Below are positions 1 through 7,480 of a DNA stretch of 31,776 nucleotides, piece after piece. The translations under genes and the position numbers were made by a program. The notes below the pieces were generated by a model. The model was not told the origin of the DNA and ran no database searches. It saw only the letters and a list, made by a program, of their open reading frames with translations. Source of the DNA: Candidatus Pacearchaeota archaeon (GTDB lineage: Archaea > Nanoarchaeota > Nanoarchaeia > Pacearchaeales > GW2011-AR1); contig NZAS01000017.1 of assembly GCA_002686195.1 (NCBI GenBank), positions 1 through 31,776 on the forward strand, in the 5' to 3' direction. Each line of letters starts with the position of its first letter. Position 1 is the stretch's first letter.

Positions 1-1845
1 GAAGATTATGTGGGTGGAGCTGAATTAACCACAGAAGCATTAGCATCTTCCTCAGGCTTGAATGTACAGAAATTACATGCATCGCATGTTACAATGGAAT
101 TGTTGGCTGATGGAGTAGAAAAATATTGGATATTTGGAAACTTCAGCTCGCTTAATCCAGAGCTAATTCCCAGTATAGTGGGGAATATGACATATTCTAT
201 TTTAGAATATGATTATAAATTTTGCGCATATCGCTCAATCGAGAAGCACAAATTTGAAACAGGAAATGAGTGCGACTGTCATGAACAGATCCATGGCAAA
301 ATTATATCATCTTTCTTCCATGGTGCCAAGTCTATCTGGTGGATGAGTGAAGAGCAGGAGAAGCGCTATATAGAACGATTTCCATTTTTGGCACAAAATC
401 CCAGAGTTGTTCTTAGTAGCGTTTTTGATGAAAGCTTCTTTGCTGCTGTCAGGATGCTAACTGAACAGAATAAAGACGCAGAGAGGAAAGGATGGGTTGT
501 TCTCGGCTCCGACTCTTGGATTAAGGGCGCTAGCGCCGCAGAGGCCTACTGTCAAGAAAATGATTTAGAATATGAAGTTGTCTGGAATATTCCATATCAA
601 GACATTCTTCAGAAGCTAGCTGTTGCAAAAGGATTCGTCTATCTTCCAGAGGGTGGTGATACGTGTCCGCGGATGGTGATTGAAGCAAAGCTTCTTGGGT
701 GTGAACTTGTATTGAACGACCATGTTCAACACAAAAATGAAGAGTGGTTCAGTGGCGTATCCGAGCTCGATACGCTGTCATATCTGTACGCTGCTAGAGA
801 CAGGTTCTGGAATGCTATAAAAGCTAATATGGGTTATGGGACCACGATAAGTGGGTATACCACCCTCCGGAATGCTAACGATATGGGCTATCCGTGGAAA
901 GCATGTATTGGTTCAATGCTTGGTTTTTGTAATGAGGTTGTTGTTGTAGACGGTGGGTCGACAGACGGTACCTGGGAAGAATTAGAGGTGCTTTCTAAAG
1001 TGGAAGAACGACTAGTGGTCCAACGCTTTGAGATTGACGCAAATCATCCAAGTTTTGCGTACGAGTCTGATGGTAAGCTTAAAGCCCGAGCTCGCGCATT
1101 GTGTACTTCTGACTTCTGTTGGCAAATGGACGCAGATGAAATTGTGCATGAAGATGATTATGAAAAGATCCACAAGCTTTTGATATCGTTTCCAAAGCTT
1201 GTGGATGTCATGGCATTACCCATTGTTGAATACTGGGGCTCAATAGAGAAAGTTCGGGTTGATGTAAATCCCTGGAAGTGGCGCCTAAGCAGAAATCTAC
1301 CATCAATCACCCAGGGAATTCCAGCAGACTTACGTAAGTTTGATGACGACGGCCACGAATATGCTGCATTCGGCACTGACACGTGCGACTATATTCATAC
1401 TGAAACTCGAGAAAGACTACAGTTCGTTTCTTTTTACACTCAAGAAGTGCATGAAACCCGAGTTGCAGCGCTAGGGGGAAACACAGCTGCGCTTGAAGCA
1501 TATGAAGAATGGTTCAACGGTTTGGTCCAGCACCTACCCGGTGTACACCACTATTCGTGGTTTGATATTGGTAATAAGATCCGACAATACAAGAAGCATT
1601 GGGGCGCGTTCTGGAAGAGCCAGTATCGTTTTGATGTTGACGACACCGCAGAGAACAATGTTATGTTCGATAAACCGTGGGATGAAGTGACTGATAGCGA
1701 TATCGATGAAATGGCTCCCCGACTGGCAGAGCATTTTGGAGGGTGGATATTTCATGAGAAGGTTGACTTTTCGAAAACAACACCTCATGTAGCGATTAAC
1801 AGAGATCATCCACAAGCATTTTTAGACAGCTTCAAAATGGATTAG
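1..1845 (+). CDS. Two-domain glycosyltransferase (GT4-like + GT2), 5' partial
   Basis: The reading frame is open from base 1 (E-D-Y-V-G-G-A-E-L), so the gene begins upstream of the window; the GTG at 10 is internal because VGGAELT is the usual N-terminal donor-domain motif of GT4 enzymes. Visible residues 1-265 look like a GT4/GT-B unit, with a C-terminal acidic motif EGGDTCPRMVIEAK near 217-230. Residues about 280-600 are a GT2/GT-A unit with DGGSTDGT at 317-324 and a metal-binding DAD inside WQMDADE at 374-380. The protein would perform two sugar transfers from one chain, presumably in the cytoplasm on a growing glycan. The next gene starts 8 bases after its TAG. The fusion is read directly from the frame; donor and acceptor sugars are unknown. 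Confidence 0.85.
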   Translation, partial: EDYVGGAELTTEALASSSGLNVQKLHASHVTMELLADGVEKYWIFGNFSSLNPELIPSIVGNMTYSILEYDYKFCAYRSIEKHKFETGNECDCHEQIHGKIISSFFHGAKSIWWMSEEQEKRYIERFPFLAQNPRVVLSSVFDESFFAAVRMLTEQNKDAERKGWVVLGSDSWIKGASAAEAYCQENDLEYEVVWNIPYQDILQKLAVAKGFVYLPEGGDTCPRMVIEAKLLGCELVLNDHVQHKNEEWFSGVSELDTLSYLYAARDRFWNAIKANMGYGTTISGYTTLRNANDMGYPWKACIGSMLGFCNEVVVVDGGSTDGTWEELEVLSKVEERLVVQRFEIDANHPSFAYESDGKLKARARALCTSDFCWQMDADEIVHEDDYEKIHKLLISFPKLVDVMALPIVEYWGSIEKVRVDVNPWKWRLSRNLPSITQGIPADLRKFDDDGHEYAAFGTDTCDYIHTETRERLQFVSFYTQEVHETRVAALGGNTAALEAYEEWFNGLVQHLPGVHHYSWFDIGNKIRQYKKHWGAFWKSQYRFDVDDTAENNVMFDKPWDEVTDSDIDEMAPRLAEHFGGWIFHEKVDFSKTTPHVAINRDHPQAFLDSFKMD

Positions 1846-1853
1846 GGTTTCGG

Positions 1854-2651
1854 ATGCCGAAAGTTAGTATTGTATTAGCAGTTCATAATGGCGAAAAGAC
1901 GATTCATAGAGCCTTAAAGTCAGTCGCGGAACAGACATATCGAGACTTTGAAACGATTATTGTCGATAATAATTGCACAGATAATACGCTCGAAGTAGCT
2001 GCGGCCTTTTCTAAGACAGCAAACATACGCGTAGTGAAATGTGAAACGCCTGGGCATCCAGCTGCATTAAATACCGGGATATACAATTGCGATTCCAATT
2101 ACATCGCACGACAAGACGATGATGATTACTGGTATCCAGACAAGTTAGAAAAGCAAGTAGCATTTTTAGACTCGAATCCCGATGTAGGAGTATTGGGAAC
2201 TAGAATTCGATTAGTAGATTCCAGCGGTGAAGAATTGGCATTGGGAACGTTCGGTCGTCCCGTTATTTATCCTGCTGATGATTTCAATATCAAGAATTTT
2301 TTGATTATGGGACAAAATGCGTTTTGTCATTCTTCTATTGTGATGAGAAAAGAAGTTCCGCTGAAGGCCGGAGGGTATAGCGATCATTTTCCACTAGCGC
2401 AGGACATGCACCTTTGGTTGAAAGCGCTTCCTTATTTTGCATTTGCAAATTTGCCAGAAGTGCTCGTTGATTATACACAGGCCCCAACTGACTGGAAAAA
2501 TCAGAAGTATGACCCCAATGTTGTCAGGGTATTATCAACGATGTACTATAAACTGTATAAAATGAATGGCGTGATTCAAGGTAACAGAAAAGAAGTAGTT
2601 TATGATTGGGAACTTGAAAAAATGCTTAAGAAAGAGCAGGGTCGGGATTAA
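1854..2651 (+). CDS. GT2 family glycosyltransferase
   Basis: A 265-residue single-domain GT-A enzyme. The N terminus KVSIVLAVHNGEKTI is the classical GT2 nucleotide-binding start, VDNNCTDNT (38-46) follows, and RQDDDDYW (86-93) carries the DXD metal-binding site. GT2 enzymes are inverting transferases using nucleotide sugars; the specific sugar cannot be read. The ATG at 1854 is the first start after the upstream TAG (8-base gap). Its TAA is followed immediately by the GTG start of the fucosyltransferase, so the two are probably co-translated. Confidence 0.9.
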   Translation: MPKVSIVLAVHNGEKTIHRALKSVAEQTYRDFETIIVDNNCTDNTLEVAAAFSKTANIRVVKCETPGHPAALNTGIYNCDSNYIARQDDDDYWYPDKLEKQVAFLDSNPDVGVLGTRIRLVDSSGEELALGTFGRPVIYPADDFNIKNFLIMGQNAFCHSSIVMRKEVPLKAGGYSDHFPLAQDMHLWLKALPYFAFANLPEVLVDYTQAPTDWKNQKYDPNVVRVLSTMYYKLYKMNGVIQGNRKEVVYDWELEKMLKKEQGRD

Positions 2652-3455
2652 GTGTTCTTTTATTCTGAGATAGGAAAAAACGGAAGGATCGGAAACCAGA
2701 TGTTTCAATATGCTACGCTCTTCGCGCTGGGGAAAACTCGGAAGACTGATATTGGGATCCTGGATAGCGCTACAGAGGTTTATCGTGGTAAACATAAGCC
2801 GCTTAGCATAATCGAGGCCTTTCCTAATCTGTCGGTGAAGAAACTTGACAAGATCGTTGCCAGAGGACAGTACAGAGAAGACGGGTTTTTGTTTTCTCCC
2901 AATATATTTTTGTTGATGGATGATTGTGATATTCACGGATTTTTTCAGTCGCCGTATTATTTTGCTCACTTTAAGGATGAAGTTAAGAAAGAATTTCAAT
3001 TCAGGGATGATATCAATAAAGTAGCAGAGGAAAAGATTAGCGAAATACGAGGGTCTGAAGAAGTCCATATTTGCTCTCTTCATTTTAGGCGCACAGATTA
3101 TTTGGGACACCCTAACTTTCATACCAATTTAGGTCTGGAGTATTACAACCAGGCAATAGCTGCGATGACATCAAAATTTCCTAATATTAAGTTTGTGGCA
3201 TTCTCTGATGATCCGGAGTGGTTACGGACTAGTTTACCTTCCGAAATTATACCTTCTCCAGGAGAGAATCAACTTGAAGATATGTGTATGATGATGAAGT
3301 GTGATTCGCATATAATAGCTAATTCTTCGTTCAGCTGGTGGGGCGCGTGGTTGTCAGACTCTACGCAGCTAGTCATTGCACCGCGGCAGTGGTTCGGCCC
3401 AGAGGGCCCAAAAGAGTGGGGTTCGATTTATGACAGACAATGGAGCGTAATTTAA
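2652..3455 (+). CDS. GT11 alpha-1,2-fucosyltransferase
   Basis: A 267-residue protein with all the GT11 signatures in order: GRIGNQMFQYA (11-21), the GDP-fucose binding motif HFRRTDY (144-150), FSDDPEW (184-190) and SSFSWWGAWL (225-234). The family (FUT1/FUT2, WbsJ, FutC) moves L-fucose from GDP-fucose onto galactose in alpha-1,2 linkage, making H-type structures. Length is near that of bacterial members (about 280-300). The GTG start abuts the TAA of the preceding gene. GDP-fucose can be supplied by the two synthesis genes further along the cluster (fcl and gmd), and a GT6 transferase lies two genes downstream, the natural next step in ABO-type antigens. Linkage is inferred from the family. 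Confidence 0.92.
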   Translation: MFFYSEIGKNGRIGNQMFQYATLFALGKTRKTDIGILDSATEVYRGKHKPLSIIEAFPNLSVKKLDKIVARGQYREDGFLFSPNIFLLMDDCDIHGFFQSPYYFAHFKDEVKKEFQFRDDINKVAEEKISEIRGSEEVHICSLHFRRTDYLGHPNFHTNLGLEYYNQAIAAMTSKFPNIKFVAFSDDPEWLRTSLPSEIIPSPGENQLEDMCMMMKCDSHIIANSSFSWWGAWLSDSTQLVIAPRQWFGPEGPKEWGSIYDRQWSVI

Positions 3456-4552
3456 TGGCATGGTTTCCAGAAGAGCTTGAGAATGTAAAAGCTCATAACA
3501 CTACAGAGGATATAATAGACTGGTGCTTACTTCGAAGCATCCTAAATGACACAAAACAAGTACAGATGGATGATGTGACATTTATGATACCCTACGGTAC
3601 CGACTCGACGGTCCGATTTCGAAATTTGTGTACAGTGTTGTTTTGGTTGTACTGTAATACGACCGCGAAGATATCCGTATTCATATCAGAGACACAAGAG
3701 GGTAATTCTAAATCCGAGTGGTTTAAGTGGCCAGAAGCTTCCGCGATTCCAGCTCTTCCATATCGATTAGAGAGTCGTACGGTAGATCAGATTAAAGATG
3801 TAATATGGCGCAACATATGTAACGCTCTCGTACCAACAGGCGTCCTGAACGCACCAGATGATATATCGGGGATGGTTGAACATAAAAAGAAATTTATGAA
3901 TCAGTTATCCGTGATAATGGAGCTTCGTTCTGATGATGCGCCGTTCCACAGAACAAAATATTTAAATGAAATGCTTTCTTTGGCCACAACACCGTTTGTT
4001 GTAAATCACGACGCCGATGTTTTGTTGCCCCAGCAAACTTTGATAAAAACGATGAGCGTGCTGAGAAACGCAGCAATAGATGTTGTGTACCCTTATGGGT
4101 TCGGTAATTATCAACTTCAAATTCATGACCTTGAATCATCAAGAAATATGGATCTGATTATAGGTGGCGATGCATCATCGCTAATAGCGACAGTTGGTAT
4201 TGGTACGCTTTTGTGGTCATCTAAATACGGTCATTCGATTTTCTTTAAAGCTGATTCGTATCGTGCAATTCACGGTGAGAATGAAAGCTTTATTTCGTGG
4301 GGAGCCGAAGACGTGGAGCGCTATGTTCGTTGTATCAAGATGGGTCTAAATATATCACGACTCCCCGAGGCCACAGTTTTTCATTTAGAGCACCCTCGCG
4401 GCGCAAATAGCTCTGAGCAGAATCCAGCATTTCGTGATAATGAAAAATTGTGGGATGAGATTCAGGTTCTTACCCCGCTTGAATTAATAGAATATTACAA
4501 CAATTGTAGCTATTACAAAAGATATGGCTGGAGGGATATAAGTGCCTCCTAA
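3455..4552 (+). CDS. GT-A fold glycosyltransferase with GT7-like C-terminal motif
   Basis: About 365 residues from the ATG at 3455, which overlaps the upstream stop as TAATG and has GGAG nine bases upstream; an alternative ATG at 3440 adds five residues. Motifs seen, numbered from 3440: FHRTKYLNEML (169-179), a DXD-type HDADVLLP (190-197) and WGAEDVERY (287-295), the acidic WG-x-ED motif of GT7/GT27-like galactosyl or GalNAc transferases, then HLEHPRG. The pattern fits a metal-dependent GT-A transferase. It sits between the alpha-1,2-fucosyltransferase and the GT6 enzyme, so it could make the acceptor core. Exact family and substrate are not certain. Confidence 0.8.
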   Translation: MAWFPEELENVKAHNTTEDIIDWCLLRSILNDTKQVQMDDVTFMIPYGTDSTVRFRNLCTVLFWLYCNTTAKISVFISETQEGNSKSEWFKWPEASAIPALPYRLESRTVDQIKDVIWRNICNALVPTGVLNAPDDISGMVEHKKKFMNQLSVIMELRSDDAPFHRTKYLNEMLSLATTPFVVNHDADVLLPQQTLIKTMSVLRNAAIDVVYPYGFGNYQLQIHDLESSRNMDLIIGGDASSLIATVGIGTLLWSSKYGHSIFFKADSYRAIHGENESFISWGAEDVERYVRCIKMGLNISRLPEATVFHLEHPRGANSSEQNPAFRDNEKLWDEIQVLTPLELIEYYNNCSYYKRYGWRDISAS

Positions 4553-5303
4553 AGTTGCCATCATATTTATCGGCACTTCAAAATACGCTGATTTTTTTCC
4601 AGAATGGAAACGCTGTGTTGATAAGCATTTTCTGAAAGAATGTGATAAGACAATCATCGCGATCACAGACAGAGTAGACGAAGAATATTTTCATCTAGAA
4701 GATGTGTACTGCGGTAAAGTAGCACATATGGAGTGGCCATTTATAACCGTTCTTAGGTTTCGCTTTATAAACGAGATTCCTGGTTTAAAACAATTTGATT
4801 ATGTTTTTTTCCTCGATGCCGATCTTTTTCCGAGCAACGATATTTTACTTAGTGAAATAATATCACCAGATAAAAAGCTGGTGGGAGTGCAACATCCAGG
4901 CAATTTTCTTGATTCGACATGGAACACTCTTGATCGAACCCCAGGTAGCACAGCATGTGTATCGGGAGACATTACTTCTTATGGAACAACATTCTATCAC
5001 CAGGGATGTTTATGGGGCGGTACAGGCAAGGCGGTTTCTGAGATGGTCCTAAAATTGGCTAAAAATGTTGATGCTGATTTAAAAAACAACATTATGGCTA
5101 TCTGGCATGACGAGTCGCATATGAACAAATATTTTTTAGAGAATATAGCTGATGTGCACACTCTTCATTCTGGATTTGCATATCCTGAGCACGGGAATTG
5201 GGCTGTGATAGAAGACAATCTTGAAATAAAGATGGTTCATAAAGAGAAATCGCACGAAGACTTTCCAAGATTTAGGGGTAACAACCCGCACGATAAGGGA
5301 TAG
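4542..5303 (+). CDS. GT6 family alpha-1,3-Gal/GalNAc transferase (ABO-type)
   Basis: A 253-residue protein with the GT6 landmarks in order: HMEWPFITVLRF (62-73), DYVFFLDADLF with DXD at 92-94, VQHPGNF (116-122), a DRTPGSTACV segment (131-140), FYHQGCLWGGT (151-161) and WHDESHMNKYF (188-198). GT6 enzymes (human ABO transferases, alpha-1,3-galactosyltransferase, Forssman synthase and bacterial relatives) are retaining transferases adding alpha-1,3 Gal or GalNAc. Bacterial and phage forms lack the mammalian stem and membrane anchor, as here. The residues aligned with the ABO specificity loop read H-Q-G at 153-155; Gly in the third place is that of the GalNAc-using A enzyme, a weak hint only. The GTG start overlaps the preceding gene by 11 bases. 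Confidence 0.88.
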   Translation: MPPKVAIIFIGTSKYADFFPEWKRCVDKHFLKECDKTIIAITDRVDEEYFHLEDVYCGKVAHMEWPFITVLRFRFINEIPGLKQFDYVFFLDADLFPSNDILLSEIISPDKKLVGVQHPGNFLDSTWNTLDRTPGSTACVSGDITSYGTTFYHQGCLWGGTGKAVSEMVLKLAKNVDADLKNNIMAIWHDESHMNKYFLENIADVHTLHSGFAYPEHGNWAVIEDNLEIKMVHKEKSHEDFPRFRGNNPHDKG

Positions 5304-5306
5304 AGC

Positions 5307-6287
5307 ATGAAGATCTGTATCGTAGGCCCTGGAGGTACATCAGTGATCCCGCCAGTTGGATGGGGCGCTGTTGAAATTTTAATATACGATTTAATGACAA
5401 GCTTAAAGAGCTTGGGACACGAAGTGCGTATTGTGAATGAGCCAAGGGTTCAAGATATGATAAGTATTGTGAACTCTGAAGATTTCGATATTGTACATAT
5501 ACAATACGATGATAGAGTTGATATGATCCCATACTTGAATTGTAAGAATATCGCCATCACAAATCATTATGCGTATTTAGAGCAGCTTGATATATGGGCC
5601 TACCCAGCTGCACCACAGGTAGCTTGGTCTGGTATATTTCGTAATATTGCGCAATCCCGAGCACACATTATGTGCTTATCTCCAGGTATAGCCTCGATTT
5701 ATAGATCTGCTGGGGTACAAGATTCTAGAATTCATGTTATAAAAAACGGTGTTCGTAATGATTTATTTCGGTTCACAAAGGATCCTATGCATCCAGACCG
5801 AAGCATTTATCTTGCAAAGATCGACTACAGAAAGCGCCAACATACGTTTCAAGATGTTGATAAATTGTTTTTTGTTGGTAATATTGCGGACGATAGGTTC
5901 GACTCAACCCACCAAAGATATTTGGGCGAATGGGACAAGCAAACATTATATAGCAGCTTAACAGATTATGCAAATTTAGCATTGCTCAGTGATGGAGAAG
6001 CTCATCCGCTTGTTTGTCTTGAAGCTTTATCCGCTGGTTTGGGTTTGGTGTTGTCCGAAAGAGCCACCGCGAATTTAGATACTTCTCTTCCCTTTATAGA
6101 CGTTGTACCAGAAGACAGAATAAGCGATTCTTCGTACATCACATCTGTGCTACAAAGAAATAGAGATATTTCTGTGCCCTGTCGTGCAGAAATCAGAGAG
6201 TATGTATTAAGCTTTTCGTGGGAGTCAATTGCGAGGGACCTGTATATTCCATGTTACGCTAGTATAATAAGGGATAATGCAAAGTAG
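5307..6287 (+). CDS. GT4 family glycosyltransferase, tandem copy 1
   Basis: A 326-residue GT-B enzyme. The start MKICIVGPGG with PPVGWGAVE is the N-terminal acceptor-side motif of GT4 enzymes; YLAKIDYRKRQ (about 168-178) is the basic phosphate-binding strand; the retaining-GT EX7E motif reads E231-AHPLVCL-E239. It is a clear paralog of the following gene. It begins three bases after the upstream TAG. It is shorter than usual GT4 proteins (about 360-400). Donor and acceptor are not deducible. Confidence 0.87.
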   Translation: MKICIVGPGGTSVIPPVGWGAVEILIYDLMTSLKSLGHEVRIVNEPRVQDMISIVNSEDFDIVHIQYDDRVDMIPYLNCKNIAITNHYAYLEQLDIWAYPAAPQVAWSGIFRNIAQSRAHIMCLSPGIASIYRSAGVQDSRIHVIKNGVRNDLFRFTKDPMHPDRSIYLAKIDYRKRQHTFQDVDKLFFVGNIADDRFDSTHQRYLGEWDKQTLYSSLTDYANLALLSDGEAHPLVCLEALSAGLGLVLSERATANLDTSLPFIDVVPEDRISDSSYITSVLQRNRDISVPCRAEIREYVLSFSWESIARDLYIPCYASIIRDNAK

Positions 6288-6290
6288 ATT

Positions 6291-7256
6291 ATGAAGATTT
6301 GTCTTATAGGTCCAGGCATCATGCCAATTCCGCCCAAGGGGTGGGGAGCAGTGGAGATATTAGTTCATGACGTGAGATGTGAGCTAGAGAGAATTGGTCA
6401 TAATGTAACTGTTGTCAACGTAAAGGATAAGAGCGAAATTATAAGGCAAGCAAATGCGACGAATGCAGATTTTACGCATATCCATTATGACGGACATATC
6501 GATGTCATACCCCATCTAACATGTAAGCATGTTGCTATAACTAGTCATTACGGGTATTTAGAGCAGCCCTCCTATTGGAAAAGAGATGGGTATGTTAGAA
6601 TCTTGAATTCATTCGCTGCAATTGCGCCCTACGTCATAGCCGCGTCGCCGGGCATTGCGGATGTGTATAAGCAACTGGGGTTTAATCAAGAACGCTTGTT
6701 CGTTGTGCACAACGGTGCAAGATCAGACCTTTTTAGGTTCGATGCTTCTTGTGAGTATCCTGATAGGTCGCTGTACCTTAGCAAGATAGAACAAAGAAAA
6801 AGACAATATATCTTTCAGACCATTCCAGATCTTTTTTATGCAGGGAACCATGCCGACTCGAGGTTTAACACACAAAGCGAAAGGTATTTGGGCGAGTGGA
6901 ACAAAGACTATTTGTATGATAATCTTACAAAATATGCAAATCTTGCTCTGTTAAGTGATGGGGAGAACCACGCCCTAGTCTGTCTTGAGGCACTGATGTC
7001 GGGCCTCGGCGTCGTCGTCTCTGAGTTCGCCGCCGCGAATCTGGATACATCACTTCCTTTTATTGATGTTGTTCCAGAGTCAAGAATTAAAGACTTGAAT
7101 TATATTAGTGCAACTTTAAAGAGAAATAGGGAAACATCAATTAAGATGAGAAAAGAAATTAGGGAATATGCGAAAAAGACATTCAGCTGGGAAACAGTCG
7201 TAAAAGATATTTATTTGGGTGTAATCAACAATATTTTGTGTCAAGACAAGGTGTAA
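6291..7256 (+). CDS. GT4 family glycosyltransferase, tandem copy 2
   Basis: A 321-residue GT-B enzyme, paralogous to the gene just upstream: both share PP.GWGAVEIL at the N terminus, HYGYLEQ/HYAYLEQ in the middle, SKIEQRKRQ/AKIDYRKRQ and NLDTSLPFIDVVPE near the end. The EX7E motif is E225-NHALVCL-E233. The ATG at 6291 follows the upstream TAG by three bases. A duplication followed by divergence is the simplest origin; the two copies probably add related sugars. A 224-base gap with a decayed gene follows. Confidence 0.87.
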   Translation: MKICLIGPGIMPIPPKGWGAVEILVHDVRCELERIGHNVTVVNVKDKSEIIRQANATNADFTHIHYDGHIDVIPHLTCKHVAITSHYGYLEQPSYWKRDGYVRILNSFAAIAPYVIAASPGIADVYKQLGFNQERLFVVHNGARSDLFRFDASCEYPDRSLYLSKIEQRKRQYIFQTIPDLFYAGNHADSRFNTQSERYLGEWNKDYLYDNLTKYANLALLSDGENHALVCLEALMSGLGVVVSEFAAANLDTSLPFIDVVPESRIKDLNYISATLKRNRETSIKMRKEIREYAKKTFSWETVVKDIYLGVINNILCQDKV

Positions 7257-7257
7257 G

Positions 7258-7440
7258 ATGAGTTCACCGTATATCCGGGTCTTCTCAACAGGTGGAGCAT
7301 CATCAACTGCTTTTAATATGTCCTGCAGAGTCGTGAAGTAATGAAGTCAGTGGGATGTTCTATATCATGAGCTGATTATGAGCAAAAAGCCTCACTACGA
7401 TATTTTGATAGATGACAAAGCTATGAGCGCATTGGCTTGA
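7258..7440 (+). pseudogene. Decayed HAD-like phosphatase remnant
   Basis: Inside the largest gap, one frame reads MSSPYIRVFSTGGASS and on for 27 residues, then hits TAA and TGA in succession (7339-7344). It continues in the same frame as SQWDVLYHELIMSKKPHYD followed by ILIDDKAMSALA and a TGA at 7438-7440. The second half matches the typical C terminus of small HAD-type phosphatases found in sugar clusters (pattern Y-H-E-L-I-M-G-K-P-x-Y-D-x-L-I-D-D-K-A). The first half could be a worn form of the FTARG-type motif of the same family, but this is weaker. The N-terminal DxDxT core is missing, so the gene is non-functional. A 21-codon ORF starting at 7378 is part of this remnant. Confidence 0.6.
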
Positions 7441-7449
7441 AAAAAATGA

Positions 7450-7457
7450 TATAATAT
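7450..7457 (+). promoter_or_regulatory. Possible -10-type promoter element (TATAATAT)
   Basis: The octamer TATAATAT lies 24 bases before the carbamoyltransferase start in the largest gap. No -35 box at normal distance is visible (a TTGAAA is only seven bases away). The same octamer occurs in the gap before 16866. The phage carries a gp55-type sigma factor, whose T4 relative uses a -10-only late promoter (TATAAATA), so a late-promoter role is possible but unproven. Confidence 0.4.
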
Positions 7458-7480
7458 GCTAGACGTAACAGAGGTGATAA

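Noticed and set aside
2535..3122. Minus-strand open frame of 195 codons.
   Set aside because: It lies opposite well-supported GT2 and GT11 genes, has no motif, and is a shadow of their codon pattern.
7258..7341. A separate 27-residue real gene.
   Set aside because: It is in the same frame as the HAD-like tail beyond two stops and has no clear ribosome-binding site, so a remnant is more likely.
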